Below, in pieces: positions 22,849 to 36,400 of a stretch of DNA of 64,000 bases (positions are counted from its first letter, which is position 1; the number at the start of each line of letters is the position of its first letter). This DNA is from Engraulis encrasicolus (Eukaryota; Chordata; Actinopteri; Clupeiformes; Engraulidae): positions 45,667,588 to 45,731,587 of the forward strand of contig NC_085873.1 of NCBI RefSeq assembly GCF_034702125.1, in the 5' to 3' direction. Made by a program: the position numbers and the translations under genes. The notes under the pieces are model-generated. The model was given only the letters and a program-made list of their open reading frames with translations, was not told the origin of the DNA and searched no databases.

Positions 22849-24371
22849 AGTTGTGTGCAGAGTTTTGCAAAAGCAGCCAAAGTTGCGTTGCCTATACCTT
22901 TGTCTGTTCCCCCTCTCTCTCTCTGTCTGTCTGTCATTCTCTCTCTCTCTCTCTCTCTCTCTGGTGACTGCTGCTGAGCTAGATGCATAAACATGGACTG
23001 CTGTGATTCCTATGACTATAGCAGCTCTGGCATAGCAAGAGCCCCTTGTGTGTGTCTGTGTGTGTGTGTCAGTGCGCGCGTGTGTCAACTGGCAAACTGA
23101 GAGGCGAGCAGGCTGGCATTTTAAATGTCAATGCGAGAGGCACCCTCCGTTTTGCATACCTGCCTGTGCTTCTGTCAGCCGGCGAGATGGCTTGGAGGCC
23201 ATGTGTGTCTCTGTCTTCGCATTTCTGTTTTCTATGCGTGTGTGTGTGCATAATACATGTGTGTGTTTCTTTATGTACACTATATGTATGCAGGTGTGCG
23301 TTCAAATGTATGTGATTGTGTGCCTGTGTGTGTGTGCGTGTGCATGCACATGCCTGGGTTTTTGTGTGTGCATATATGCATATATTGCAAATATCGGATT
23401 GTGTGTCAGTAGTGTGTGTTCGCGCCTGTGTGTGTGTGTGTCACCCCTGTGGTAATTGAGTTCAGAGCGGGAGATTGAGCTCCTGGCCTTCATTCTTACC
23501 AGACGCTGCCTGTGAAGCAGAATTACAGCAATCTTTGGCCTTCCCCATGTGAGTAGAGTTATACAGTGTGTGTGCGCGCGCGTGTGTCAAGTCAAGTCGG
23601 TTTTATTTATCAATATAAATTGAAATTATGTTTCTTACTTTCCCATGCAGACATAGACAAGACTTTAGGTGTGGACATAGACAATTATACATAGACAGTA
23701 CACATACATTACACTATACCTTACCTATACAATAACCTTACAGACACAGCAGACATAGCCTGCATAGAACATGTATTAATGTGTGTGTGTGTGTGTGTTT
23801 TAAATTTATTTTAAGGCTCTTTTGCTGTGCCTCTATGTCCCCATCTCACTCTTCATCATGCTGTCTACCACTCTCTCTACCTCTCTCTGTCCTTCTCTGA
23901 TTTCGAGTACTTGCACCATTTTAAACCGTAATCATGCGTTTATCGTTTTAGTTTTATCCTTGTATTCCTGCCTCATCTGCCATGATTGTATGCTTTTGTT
24001 TTTGTGAAGCACATTGTACTGTTTCAATACAAAAAGTGTAAAAAAAAAAAAAAAAAAAAAGCCTCGCCTGTCCTTTGATAATCCCTTTTCCTCAATGCGG
24101 CACCCCTTATGGTAGTCTGGATGGGATCTTACCTTGAGACTGAAATGGATTAACTTCCATGCCTTTTGGCCCGTGTAGATCAACCTACGCTACCCAGGTA
24201 GCTGGAGTGGTTGAAGAAGTTTCGCCATGAATTCGTTTTATTCGCTCTGGGTGCTGCACTGACATGTTTGATTCAGTTAATCACATAACGGCTCTGTCTT
24301 GACAGCCTGGGACATTCGTCGATATGAACGTTCCAATTGGTTTTCGCCGAACCGCGTCATAGCGAATTTGC
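22849..24371. other. Non-coding, simple-repeat-rich spacer
   Basis: CT-rich tract at 22911-22965, TG-rich stretches at 23040-23090, 23220-23460 and 23780-23800, and an A-run at 24040-24060. No coding domain. Frames rich in Cys and Val here are shadows of TG repeats. The end of a LINE lies at 23586-23780. Confidence 0.7.
23586..23780 (-). mobile_element. LINE 3' UTR fragment
   Basis: The minus strand reads GTCTATGTCTGCATGGGAAA and an AAATAAAACCGACTTGAC tail. This matches the 3' UTR of the LINE at 2640-2771. Only the extreme 3' end is present. Confidence 0.75.
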
Positions 24372-24670
24372 TTAAAGGGGACATATTGACCAAAATCACT
24401 TTGTTTCGGCTTTCCGACTGTTTTTTGGGTCTCCACTGGCCTTACATACACCCCAGGGATGGAAAAAAACCATCCAGCCCCTTTCTGTAAGTCACCAGAG
24501 GAAATTTGATACTGTGTCATTTCGGCCAATAAAATTTCCCTAGAATTGTGACGTAGACCCAGTGGATGCGGTGACGTAGATGCCGTCCAGCGTCCACCTA
24601 TGGAAAACCCCTCCCACTTATTTCATACCACTAGCAGCTTGTCCGCCATTACGCTAACTTGGATCAAGCT

Positions 24671-24952
24671 ATGGCAAGCAAAACGAAGAAGTGTTTAGTT
24701 GTTGGTTGTGTGGAACAACACAAATCCTTACACCATCTTCCAACGGATCACAGAAGAACTGCATGGCTGAATTTCATCTATGATGGAGATGTGCCGTCAA
24801 GTCTTGGGAAACAGATTATAGTGTGTGCGGACCATTTTACAGCAGACTGCTTTATAAATCTGGGACAATATCATGCAGGATTGGCAAGCAGACTTCACCT
24901 AACAAAGGACGCTGTCCCAACTGTCCGTAGAGTTTCGACAGATGAAGGAGCT
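24671..24952 (+). CDS. THAP zinc-finger exon of Kolobok-like transposase
   Basis: The ATG at 24671 starts MASKTKKCLVVGC. Then follow LHHLPTD, a Trp, IIVCADHFTADCF and DAVPTVRR, so all THAP landmarks are intact: C-x4-C-like pair, Trp, C-x2-H and the AVPTV box. The exon is 94 codons and ends at GTAAGT (24953), phase 0, matching the acceptor at 33429. THAP domains bind the transposon's ends. The next exon is 8.5 kb away because of later insertions. Confidence 0.85.
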
Positions 24953-26635
24953 GTAAGTATCTTCAAACATGCTTCTCTTTCTACTGTATCGGTATGGCTA
25001 ATGTAGACTATCCTACCGGATGGTGTGGTATGCTAATATTACGCTAAGCTGCTGACGTTTTCATGTACCTGCTAGCTAGCCCAACTTCTAAAATCCAGAA
25101 GTGGATTTCAAATTGTGGTTGAAATGGCCCTACTTGTACCAGAGGCTACAAATAAAATGTTAGTGTGCTGTGTTTTAGTGTAGATTCCCAGACATGCCAG
25201 TCTCCCGTTAGTTTTAGGGAGTCTGACATCGACATATTGATGATGGGTGCTTCTCGTGGTGATTCCCAGATTGTCGCTCCCAACCCCAATCGCTCCCCAG
25301 TCGGCACACTCCCACTAGCCAGACTATCGAGCCCACCGCCATATAACGGAGCTAGTTATCTTTTTGATGTTAGTTTTTTGTTTCCAACCCTAATAGTCTA
25401 GGCAGGATTTCTGAAAAGGTGCTTATTTAAGGTCCTGAAGGCAAATCATGTTAATTTTCGGCATACAACTGATTTAGGGGTATTCAAGGGTGCTGAATCC
25501 AAATCTGCCGTATGCCGGACGCAAAAATGTACCGAAATGCCTCAAACGGGCAAAATCCAATATGGCCGCCGCCATCTTGTTAAAATCCTGCAATCACTTT
25601 TCTTTTGGACTAAATAAGGTATGAATTTGAAAATAGCACTTATTTTTATGTTTTCAGACATGGGGAAAGCCATTATGTCATCAGATTTAAGCTCAGATTG
25701 GAAGAAAATGCTTATATCATTGGCTGGCAGCCATTTTAAAAGCAGAGAGCCTCATATTGTCAGCGATTTTTAACATTTTTACTAATCTTTCAAGATCCAC
25801 AGAAAAAAATGCTCTTTGTCTCTGTGAACACAAATACTACAGAAAACTGCACTGAACTGTCTACTTTCACCTGAAAAAAAGAAGTTTGTGTCTACCTTTT
25901 TCCATTCTTTAGTTATGGGCAGTAGAACATGGGATGACACCACAAAAAACACTGATTTTTGACCCCAAAATACTGCACTTCTCACTGCCCATATTTTCCC
26001 TTTAAGGACATATTGTCTTTGATAGTGTTCATGTTTGATATACAACATTTTCAGGGGGTTTGAAGGGTGCTTAATGCCTTAAATTCCCATAGTACATCAA
26101 AATGAAGGAATCCAATATGGCCGCCGTCACCAGTCTACAGTGCACATTTCTTTGATTACACAAGGTAAACTCTTAAGTACATTATGTAGCATCAGGTTTT
26201 CATACAAGGAGAATTCATTTCCATACTCAGATTTAAGATAGATATCAAAGGAAATTATTTCAGTGTAGACTGAATTCATGTTTGCAACAGGAGATTATCT
26301 TTTCCATTAATTGACCATTTGTATTTCAATCTCTCCCTATTTACACTTTTAATGCATTATACCATGAACATTTTTTCCACCTCAAACCACCACACAATGT
26401 TTCCACACCTCTTCACCCATAAAAAATAAATGCACACAAGAGTCTGAATGTCCCTAAATCGAATATTTTCTAATATTATCCTTTGTACAATGGGAATTAC
26501 TTCATGTTAATTGCTGTGCTCAGATCACTGTATATCTAGGCCTATAAAGGGGATCAAGAGGCAGACTGACGTGAATAATATATAGAATAGAATAGAATAG
26601 ATTAGAATAGAATAGAGTGAAGATAACGGAGTGGC

Positions 26636-26748
<113 letters not shown>

Positions 26749-27426
26749 ATATATACACAAAGGACATACTCAGGCTGGTATTGCACATCAGTCATCCAAA
26801 GTTATTGCATAGATTGTCTTGCTTAATGTACTGTACATAATTCAGCTTAGATAGGACCAATGATACATCTGTAGAGACCGAAGAACTCAGAACCAGGATA
26901 ATGTCCAAGACAATGTTTTAGCTCTGTTGAGACAGTGGGAAGTTCAGAAAGGGCTAGGTCTATTCTCACTATAGGTGTGCCTCCTGAATGCAGCAATGAT
27001 GTCTTTAGTTTTCTTTTCTTTCAGAGCTAGAGACATTTGTCTCTGTCTCTGTACACCAGGCTGCCACCTTCAGTCCCTTTTGCTGGCTATACTGCAGTCA
27101 AGGACGGATAGACAGTGGATGGGGGCTCAGCATGCAGCCATGTGGGGATCCAGCCCTGCTGAACAGGGGAGCAGGAGGAAAAGAGAGTCTGTCTGTTATC
27201 TTCTGTTGGTAGAATTGTGCAAGTATAGACTTTAAATTGGCCTAGTTAAAATATACTGGAATGTACATCTGCAGTGTATCAATAACGGTGCTCAGCTGGA
27301 GAGAGAGAGCCAATGGCAGGCAGAAGAGCAAGTGGTAGTTTTAAGGTGCCTAGGCACAGAAATGGGCACCTCCCTGTCTTTCTCACAGCACATGAACACA
27401 ATATTCAAAAATGGACTGCTAATTAA

Positions 27427-27656
27427 CCCATTTTGTCCCAAGCCTTTTTGGGAAAGGGTGCCCTCTGCCTATTAAATCTGCAATATCTCAGCCTCCGAAG
27501 TACATACAAACATGAAATGAGTTGCATTTAAAAGACAAGACCCTCCCCTTGCATTGTAATGTGTTCATTAAGCTCTAACATACCCACATATTTAATAAAA
27601 CCGTTAAAATAACAAAATCCTGAGAAACCCGTATAGTGTCTCCAGGACACAATGGG
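27427..27656. mobile_element. 230-bp piggyBac-type MITE
   Basis: TTAA on both sides (27423-27426 and 27657-27660). Inverted ends CCCATTTTGTCC and CCCATTGTGTCC. No coding. Confidence 0.85.
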
Positions 27657-27770
27657 TTAAGTTATACGAGGAGGAGGTATCAAAAATCAGAATGTCCTTG
27701 CTGACTTGATGTCCTTTTTTGAATATTGTATTCATGTGCTGTGAGAAGGACAGGAGGGTGCCCATTTCTA

Positions 27771-28110
27771 TTAGCCTTGCGCACCATCCTACGTACTTCC
27801 GCCAAGAGACTTGACTCCACACTACTTCTGATACCAGTTTTCTGTGGAGCAATGTTGCCGGTAGGATTTGGCCGGTGTTCTGACAAGCGGTCCTACATTG
27901 TAATTTTATCTTACGGTAGGATATTCTGTCAGACATGTCTGTTAAACGGTCCTACATCGTTAGAGATAGACGTCAGACATGTTTGTTCAACAACTTATCC
28001 TGATTTTTCCGACCATTTCCTTCCCGCTTCCTGCAATCGTGTCAGATCAAACAACCTCCAGACCATGAATACGAAATGAAATGGTAGTAGGGATGGTCAG
28101 GACCAGGCTG
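27771..28110. mobile_element. 340-bp MITE with 8-bp target duplication
   Basis: Perfect duplication CATTTCTA at 27763-27770 and 28111-28118. The ends TTAGCCTTGCGCACCATCC and the complement CAGCCTGGTCCTGACCATCC are partly inverted. The second end equals the sequence at 7151 beside the ZAD-like exon. Confidence 0.75.
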
Positions 28111-28236
28111 CATTTCTATGCCTAGGTACCTAAAAACTACCACTTGCTCTACTGTCCTTGGCTGTTGATGTCTTGTGTCGGGGGTGTCTGTGTCAGCGAT
28201 ATGTGCCACTAAGGTAATGTCATCAGCATACATTAA

Positions 28237-29929
28237 CTCATTGGCTGCCTTGGCCGTCGAATGACGTCATTTCAAATAGTGACGCCCCCTACCTTCGACG
28301 TCGTTCGCCGACAATTGCGTTTTTTTACAGCCAGGCCTCGAGGACGGTCTGACCTATCTTCTGTATGAATTTCAAGCCTCAAGGCATTTTCTAACTGTTC
28401 CTGTAGGTGGCAGAAGTGTCCTTAGGAACAGTCAAGGCAGGGCTTTAGCTCAGAGCAAGATGAAATGTCAAGACAAAAACACCCCCTTTTTACTATTATA
28501 ATATAATCTCAAAAGTAGCATAGCAAAATCATTTTTGAAAGTAAAGCACCTGTGACAGTAGTCTACTTTCTTGCCCTCTGATTTTAACACAGGTAGGCTA
28601 CTGATTTTAGTGTCAGAGCCTGGCCAAAAAAAAACCTTCCTCTCATGACCAAAATACAATCCCCTGTTGCTATCTAGCTAGAAGGCATTGTAGCTAACTT
28701 GCCCAAAATACACCATGAGATGATCTGTGTGACAACCTTTCATTTTGGATAATGTGATCAGCCTACACAACATCAGGATGTTGCTTACAAAATATCATCT
28801 AACAGGAGAATGCACGGGACTAGTGGTGATGTGTCCCAACTGAGGTAACTTGGGTATAAAGTTTGCTACGCTAGCTAGCTAGCTAGCACGAAATCGCTAA
28901 CAACTTACAACTAAGCCTAAATAAAGGAGCCTTGGTAAGTCAACTATTTTTTACTCAATCCACAGTTATTTTTATGGATCTGTATAGTATGATCAGCTTA
29001 CTGTATCATCAAAAAAGACAGGGGGGTTGCAGATTCTTGGAACAGAGTAGCCTTTGTGTCTGGTCAGATGCATTCAGCTCACATTAGAAAGCATTGCACT
29101 TAGCCTCAGACCAGCTAGCATTCACCACTCCAATCGGCTTGTGAAATGTTGGATGTGTGATCAGTACTTTATCAAAAGAAAATTCATTGAACAATATATG
29201 ACAAGATCACTATAGCAGAACCATGATGACAGTAATCATCAATCTGCAAATTGTCCGCTCTGCCAAAGAAGCTGCAGTAAGCTACGCTAAGCGGTGCTGC
29301 CTGCCTACCTGCCTCCCTCCCCACAAGACACAACACGGTACTATTTCTGGAGGAAATAAACCAGCTGTGATTCGTTCTCCAACGAGGGGAGAGAGAGAGG
29401 GAGAGGGAGAGGGAGAGGTAGGGAGTTACCGGAGTTAGGGGCAATTTGATCCATGCTGCGCGCCAGCAACTAAACCAAAACACCCTTGTTTTCGAGTCCC
29501 CCGTTATATTTCAGTATATTAGGTTGAAAAGGTCATACAAATGATCTTTTTGTTCAGGCTACAGATGACAGAAGACTGTGTAATAGCAGCTGATAGGTTT
29601 GGAGTTGTTAGGACGATGCCATTACGGGCAAAAACGTTTGCAGTTATAGTTCTACTTCAAATGGCGTTTTCTCAGCTTTTTGGCTAGAAAGCAGCATTTT
29701 GGCGAATTCCACTTAATTTCAACAGATGATTATGAAAGAACGGAAAGGGGTAGAGAGACACCGTTTTTTTCTGATGACAGATGAGCGTCTAATCTGTGTT
29801 TTGATAGGTATGGTGTTGACATAGACACAGAACTCAATTTTCTGTGAGCCTCCAAAAAACACCCAAAATGCTGAAAAATGGCTGGCACTCCGAGGTACTC
29901 TTTTATGAAAATGGCTGGCAGCCAATGAG
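28237..29929. mobile_element. 1.7-kb TTAA-flanked non-autonomous element
   Basis: TTAA at 28233-28236 and 29930-29933, with inverted ends CTCATTGGCTGCC. The interior has no recognisable transposase. It contains a purine-rich GAGAGGGAGAGG stretch at 29390-29418 and patches of CTAGCTAGCTAG. Probably piggyBac-mobilised. The flanks lie within LINE-like sequence. Confidence 0.8.
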
Positions 29930-29933
29930 TTAA

Positions 29934-30999
29934 AAGTCATACTTTCTTTGTGACAGGCTCTGACTGTCCCACTAATGATCCTAGCCCTCTGGTGAAGTGG
30001 TTAGTGATTGCTTTATTGTTGGACAAATGTATATGCACATACAGTCACCCTCCTCTACTCTAACCAAAATTGTTTACTTGGTATACTAAGTTAACCTATT
30101 CCTAATCACCCCTCCTGGAGTTGCTGAATTGCAGCAACTGCTTGACTCCATGTACTCCATGCCACTTCTTGCAGATGCAGTGTTGGATGAGGCAAGCACA
30201 AGTTGTGATGTCTTTGTGTGCCTTGAGAATACATGGGTTCTAAATTTTGTTTATAACCTGACTGCAAACCTAGCCGCGCACAACTCAGCCTCTTGTTGGA
30301 AACCGCTGTCTGTCAAAAAATTTAGCTCACGTGGTTGGCTGCCAGTGTCTTGTCCCTCTTCATAACATTGTGTTGATGAGAACCCTGTATAACCAATGAG
30401 AACCCATGTGTACAGTAAGTGGCAGATACAGGAGCAGTAGGACTAAAGCCCTGTCCAATACCACCCATCCCACTGGCAGGAGGATAGGAAGGGGTATGTG
30501 GGCCTGACTCAATATAGAGATTTGATAATGTGGGGCATTTTATGTAACCATGTGACATCGGAATTAGATAGGACGGATCATTGCAAAACGTCATACTTTG
30601 CTTTTGTTGCATTTGCAGCAAAAGTGCCATGCAGTGCATGATATTGTGTGTCCTGCCAAATCACTGGAGAGGAGGAGGTTGATAGGCCTAATGGTTGGGA
30701 ATGAGTTAACATATATCAAGTAAATTCCTCACAATAACATAAACTGTTTTGATCCACGTTTCACCTTGCCGCAATAAAATCGGCAAACAATGAATTCCTA
30801 ATGCACAAAATGTAGATGTGCATATTATATTTAGACACATCCAGACTTATGTGTGTAAATTTGTCTCATAATGGAAGAGGTGGATTGAGGTGGACATATT
30901 GCATAATGTTATAATAAGCATTAAAATAAAAGTGGAAGTAGAGAAAACATTTTCATTCAAAAGAACAGCTTATTGACATGAAAGTCACTTGTAAACATC
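29934..30999. other. Unassigned interior of the inverted-repeat element
   Basis: No gene is supported. A 78-codon plus-strand frame (30129-30365) has no domain I recognise. The rest is AT-rich. Confidence 0.4.
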
Positions 31000-31278
31000 T
31001 ATTCAACCTATGAAATCATGTCATTTGATTCTAATCTTAACTCTGAGTATGGAGATGAATTCTCCATGTATGACTACCTATAGATACAATGTAATTAAGA
31101 GTACACCTTGTCTGGTGATGGTGTCCATATTCGATTAATTCATTTTGAGGTAGGTCTATTAAAGAGGTTTTTGAGCCTAATACACAGCATATTTGAATAT
31201 TTGAATTAAGCACCCTTCAAAACCCCTGAAAATGCTGCATATCAAACATGAACACTATCAAAGACAATATGTCCTTAA

Positions 31279-31445
31279 CCCCTTAAGACACGGCTTTATA
31301 AATTAGCTGTTACCAGAATGGCAATGACCAAGTCATAATGTATTACTAAATGCCCTGTGCACTGTCATAGTAGTGTAGTACTATAGTAGTTCACTTTCAA
31401 TGTCTATTACAGCGTGCCACAGGAGGTACGGCGCGCATTAAGGGG
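31279..31445. mobile_element. 167-bp MITE related to the piggyBac at 11.8 kb
   Basis: TTAA at 31275-31278 followed by CCCCTTAAGACACGGC. The right end is GCATTAAGGGG, followed by CTAC rather than TTAA, a decayed duplicate. It shares the CCCCTTAAG terminus with the 4.8-kb piggyBac and so could have been mobilised by that family. Confidence 0.75.
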
Positions 31446-32383
31446 CTACAGCAAAAATGTGGGTTGAGACAAGTGCAGTATTTTGGGGTCAAAAAATATT
31501 GTTTTTTTGTGGTGTCACCCTATGTTCCTGTTGCAATCATGAATTCAGACTACACTGAAATAATTTCCTTTGATATCTATCTTAAATCTGAGTATGGAAA
31601 TGAATTCTCCCTGTATGAAAACCTAATGCTACATAATGTACTTAAGAGTTTACCTTGCGTAATCAAAGAAACGTACACTGTAGACTGGTGACGGCGGCCA
31701 TATTGGATTCCTTCATTTTGATGAACTATGGGAATTTAAGGCATTAAGCACCCTTCAAACCCCCTGAAAATGTTGTATATCAAACATGAACACTATCAAA
31801 GACAATATGTCCTTAAAGGGAAAATATGGGCAGTGAGAAGTGCAGTATTTTGGGGTCAAAAATCAGTGTTTTTTGTGGTGTCATCCCATGTTCTACTGCC
31901 CATAACTAAAGAATGGAAAAAGGTAGACACAAACTTCTTTTTTCAGGTGAAAGTAGACAGTTCAGTGCAGTATTCTGTAGTATTTGTGTTCACAGAGACA
32001 AAGAGCATTTTTTTCTGTGAATCTTGAAAGATTAGTAAAAATGTTAAAAATCGCTGACAATATGAGGCTCTCTGCTTTTAAAATGGCTGCCAGCCAATGA
32101 TATAAGCATTTTCTTCCAATCTGAGCTTAAATCTGATGACATAATGGCTTTCCCCATGTCTGAAAACATAAAAATAAGTGCTATTTTCAAATTCATACCT
32201 TATTTAGTCCAAAAGAAAAGTGATTGCAGGATTTTAACACGGTGGCGGCGGCCATATTGGATTTTGCCCGTTTGAGGCATTTCGGTACATTTTTGCGTCC
32301 GGCATACGGCAGATTTGGATTCAGCACCCTTGAATACCCCTAAATCAGTTGTATGCCGAAAATTAACATGATTTGCCTTCAGG

Positions 32384-33428
32384 TGTCAACTTTTTGGAAA
32401 AATGACCCTGACTATAACTCTAAACCTAACCCTAAATTGCTTGTATGTGGCAGTGTATGATAATACGTGAAATATAATCGGGTGGGATAGAACGTCTGGG
32501 AGTGATAAAACCACCTGGGGCTACATGTCCGGGAGTGATATCAGTTGGGAGTGTCTATCTGCCACCGTCTCGGGGTGTATTCACGTCGCTTGTGAGCGTG
32601 CAGACAAGACAAGAAGTGTTTACTTTATATTGTGCCGCAAACTGAGGATTCAAATCTCCATCGGAGTATAGGCACCTTACTGCCCGTCTCCTAAAGCCTC
32701 GTCATCCTATGATTACTGTTCAACTTGAGAACAGGTATGCCCTCGTTGCAGTCATGCAGGCACGCATAACAATGTTGTTTATCGTGATTTGACGCGGTTT
32801 CGCCACAAAGTTGTTTTGAAGTGTGCATAAAGGATTCCTGGCTGCTTCCACTTTCTGCCCAAATTCAATCTGATGCGCAAAAATATGAAGCCTACCTAAA
32901 AACAAGAAAATTGCTCGCAGGTTGGCCCATGTCGACATGGTAAAGTTATTATCTGAAGTGGTCCATGACTGTGCCCATATTGTATGTTTCGCGTTTAACG
33001 AATGTAACTATTATCCCGTTGTGTGTGCGAGTAGTGCATAAGACTGTAGATAGAATCTAGGTTATGATACGTTTCTTTATTAGTCTCCACTAAGGAGAAA
33101 TTTGTCTCGGAGTAGTACCATAACACCAACAAGAGTAAAGAGCTTGCACACACAAGAAAACTGTGTAGTTCTACATGCTCAGAGGCATTGGGTGTTCTAA
33201 CCCACTGTCCATGACGTTGTCATGGATAAAAGGGTTATTTTCTTGGAAGCAAAATATCCCAGCCCCCTTCGTTTACTGATGAGGGTTTTTTATATATTTC
33301 AAAACGAATTATCTGTAGGCACTGTTAATTGTGATGGTAAGCTTTTAACACAAGCTGAGTAGGCTTTAATTGTTGTACTTCACACTTGTGCAACTTTTCA
33401 AAATGTCTGTGTCTTTGTCCTCTCTCAG
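32384..33428. other. Intron sequence of the Kolobok-like gene
   Basis: No gene seen. It contains AACCCTAAAT-type words near 32425 and ends at the CTCTCAG acceptor (33428). Confidence 0.5.
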
Positions 33429-36400
33429 GCCCCAGCCCAGCCCCACCTGATTCCTCCCACAAGAGAGGTCGCCTGTCAAACTGACCCACCAGAAAAAAAA
33501 AGAACCTCTGGCACACAACTATCTAGACGGACACTTGGGCCTCACTTCAAAAGTGAAGGTAATTTGTCTGAGCGTTTTTAAATGTTAATGGTGGTTTTCA
33601 TAGCCATGTCATTCTGTGGTGATTAGTGTATTGTCGTAGATTCATCGTCATTTGTCTGTATCTAACAAAATATTTCTGTTATAGAGGTGCAGGCTTCTCT
33701 GTGCTGCTGTTCAGGCTCTGGTCCATCTGCAAAACCCCTCACTGAGCAGCCACTCCCCTTCAGCTCAACCCCTGTGAAGACCCCTCGCCAGCAGGAGCTA
33801 GAAGAGGAGGATGAGCCTGCTCTGGAGGGCAGCTCTTCACCAGCTGCGCCTGAAGACCTGGATAGCACTTATGATCCACTAAAGTCTGTCCTAGATGTGA
33901 CTGCGTCGTCAGACATTTCGTGAGTATTATTATGTTTATGTTGGTCAATCATTTCTCTAAAAAAGTGCTGTGTAATCAACTGAAATTATTGTTTACATTT
34001 CACAAGGATTATTATTGTTATTGATAACATGTATTTTTCCGTGTGCATGTTTTTGTGTCTATACTTTGTCTTATATCATGTCTTGCATTTATTTACAGAG
34101 AATTGGCTTCCACTCCAATCCCTAAAGTTAACAAGTTCATTGTTTATGAGACCTGCATTATGGAGCTTTTTGAGGTATGCCCTGACTGCAAGCATCCATG
34201 CACTATTCAAACCAGACGGCTGGGGACATTCATTTCTGTGGCGCAGCAGTGCAACAATTGTGAGTACCAGCGGACTTGGAACAGCCAGCCACTCCTCAAG
34301 AGCACACCAGCCGGCAACATTCAGCTCTCTGCGGCTATCTATCTAAGTGGAGCTTCATATTTTAAGATTAAAAGGGTGGGTACGTGGTTACAATTGCTGA
34401 ATAAAGCACAACACAATTATACATGTATTGCCATGCTTCAGATAAAGTTTGGGAAATGTTTTCAATGTCCATTTTTGTAATTTCTGTCTACCTTCAGGTC
34501 TTCCGGGCTTTGCACCTGCAAATGTTTGAATATGACACCTTTCGTCGACATGCACGTTCTTATATCGAACCGGCCATTGTGACGAAGTGGAAGGAAACCC
34601 AGGATGCCATGATGCTGCGCCTCAGGGAGGGAAGGGCCATAGTCGGTGGTGATATGCGTGCAGATTCTCCAGGTATGTGAATAAATGCACTGTAGTTGGA
34701 TTATGATAACCTGCCATCTGATGACTACTTTTACATTTTTGTTTTGTAATTCAATGTTTTATAGGCCACTCTGCGAAATTTGGTAGCTACTCACTGATGG
34801 ATCTGAACACAAACACTGTGATCGATGTCCAGTTGGTTCAGGTGATTGGGAATTTTTTTACACTCTTTAGTTGTGCCATTTACATCACTTGTCATATCTC
34901 ATGTTGGTCCTTTTTACTTATGCATATGTGATTGTTTTGTAGAGCAACGAGGTAGGAGGAAGCTACCATATGGAGCTGGCGGGCCTGAAGAGAAGCCTTG
35001 AGTTGTTGGAAAAGCAGAATGTGACACTTCTTGAGGGAATCTGGCATCACCCAGTACTATGATGTTTGGCACGTGGTGAAAGGTACATGTTATAGAGTTT
35101 AAATTTACCTATGATTCCCAGTAATTGTAGCTCATTCCCAGAGTCATATTGGGTTTTTTAATTTTTTTCAATTTGTACTTATTTGATTTTGATGCAACAT
35201 TGCATCAGAGTTTTATTGATTACCTGAGAGAAAAAAAACAACTAAAAGCTATGATTATTATTGATGGCAGGATTACAGTTTAACTTGTTTAATTACCTAC
35301 CTCATACTTGCCTGCTTTCTATGATGACATGTATGCCTGTTTAACCTCTTCAATGTGTGCTCTACACATTTGAATTTGAACTGTCACAGGTTCATAAGAG
35401 ATCAGAACATGGGAGCGAATTAGTGGTTGACTGCATAGAGACCAAGAGTTGTATAATACACAATTTGCATTCAGATTTTGTGTCAAATAGAATGTCTGTC
35501 ATTGTCTTGAATCTAGCAGGGTGGTCATATTTACAATTACAATACAGTTTGGATATTTGCTCTTTTTTTGTTCTTCTTCAAATATCAGGAATTTCTAAGA
35601 AGCTGGACAGCATAAGCAAAAAAAAGGGTTGCCAGTCACTTAAAAAGTGGATACCAGCCGTTAGGAACCACACCTACTGGACTGCAGCAACATCCACAAC
35701 AGGACCGGAGAGACGGGCTAAATGGACCTCCCTCCTCAATCATGTTTGTGATGTCCACACACACGACGACCCCCTTTTCCCTGCCTGTCTACATGCTGTT
35801 CGTGACACTACTGACAAGTCCAAGTGGCTGAGAGCAGGTATGCTTGTCACATACAGGAACAAACACTACAAACATGGCTGGCAATGAAGTACTGGTTAAA
35901 TTGTATGGTTTCTGTATATTTTGACTATTGCAACTGTCATATGTTGTTCTCTGCTTTGTAAATCATTGTTTGTCTGTGTAGGCACTCAAGCGTTCTATGA
36001 GCTGGACAAGATGGCGTCAAAGACGAGACTCCTCAACGACATTGCAAAGCTTAGTCCGCACCACCAGACTTCTGCTTTGGAGTCCTTCCACAGCGTCATC
36101 CTACAGTTTGCCCCAAAGAGTGTTGTGTTCCCATTCCTTGGGATGCTTTGCAGGTAAAGGAAATTTTCACTGCATAGATTAATGACTATTCGTACTGTGT
36201 AAATACCACCATTTGCATGCTTGATTGTCTCTTTCTTTTACAAGGCTGTACCTGGCAGCCTTCCACTACAACGAGAACGCTGAACGAGACCAGGCCACCG
36301 CATCCTCTGGGGAGCCCCTCTACAGGATGCATTACCCCAAGGCCTTGAAGGGAGAGGCCAGAGTGAAGCCCATAAAAACTGACCCAACATTTGGTAAGTT

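Larger units (their letters stand above)
27320..28232 (-). pseudogene. Non-LTR reverse transcriptase fragment with an inverted partial copy
   Basis: The minus strand at 28232-28113 reads MYADDITLVAHI then VEQVVVFRYLG. After the MITE at 27771-28110 it resumes (27767-27680) as MGTLLSFSQHMNTIFKKG, the usual YLG...LSFS...H step of jockey-type reverse transcriptases. A plus-strand inverted partial copy of the same segment lies at 27325-27412. A 230-bp TTAA MITE sits between the two. It has the catalytic YADD but is far too short to function. Confidence 0.65.

Noticed and set aside
23046..23455. 135-codon Cys/Val-rich frame
   Set aside because: TG-rich low complexity with no homology I can recognise.
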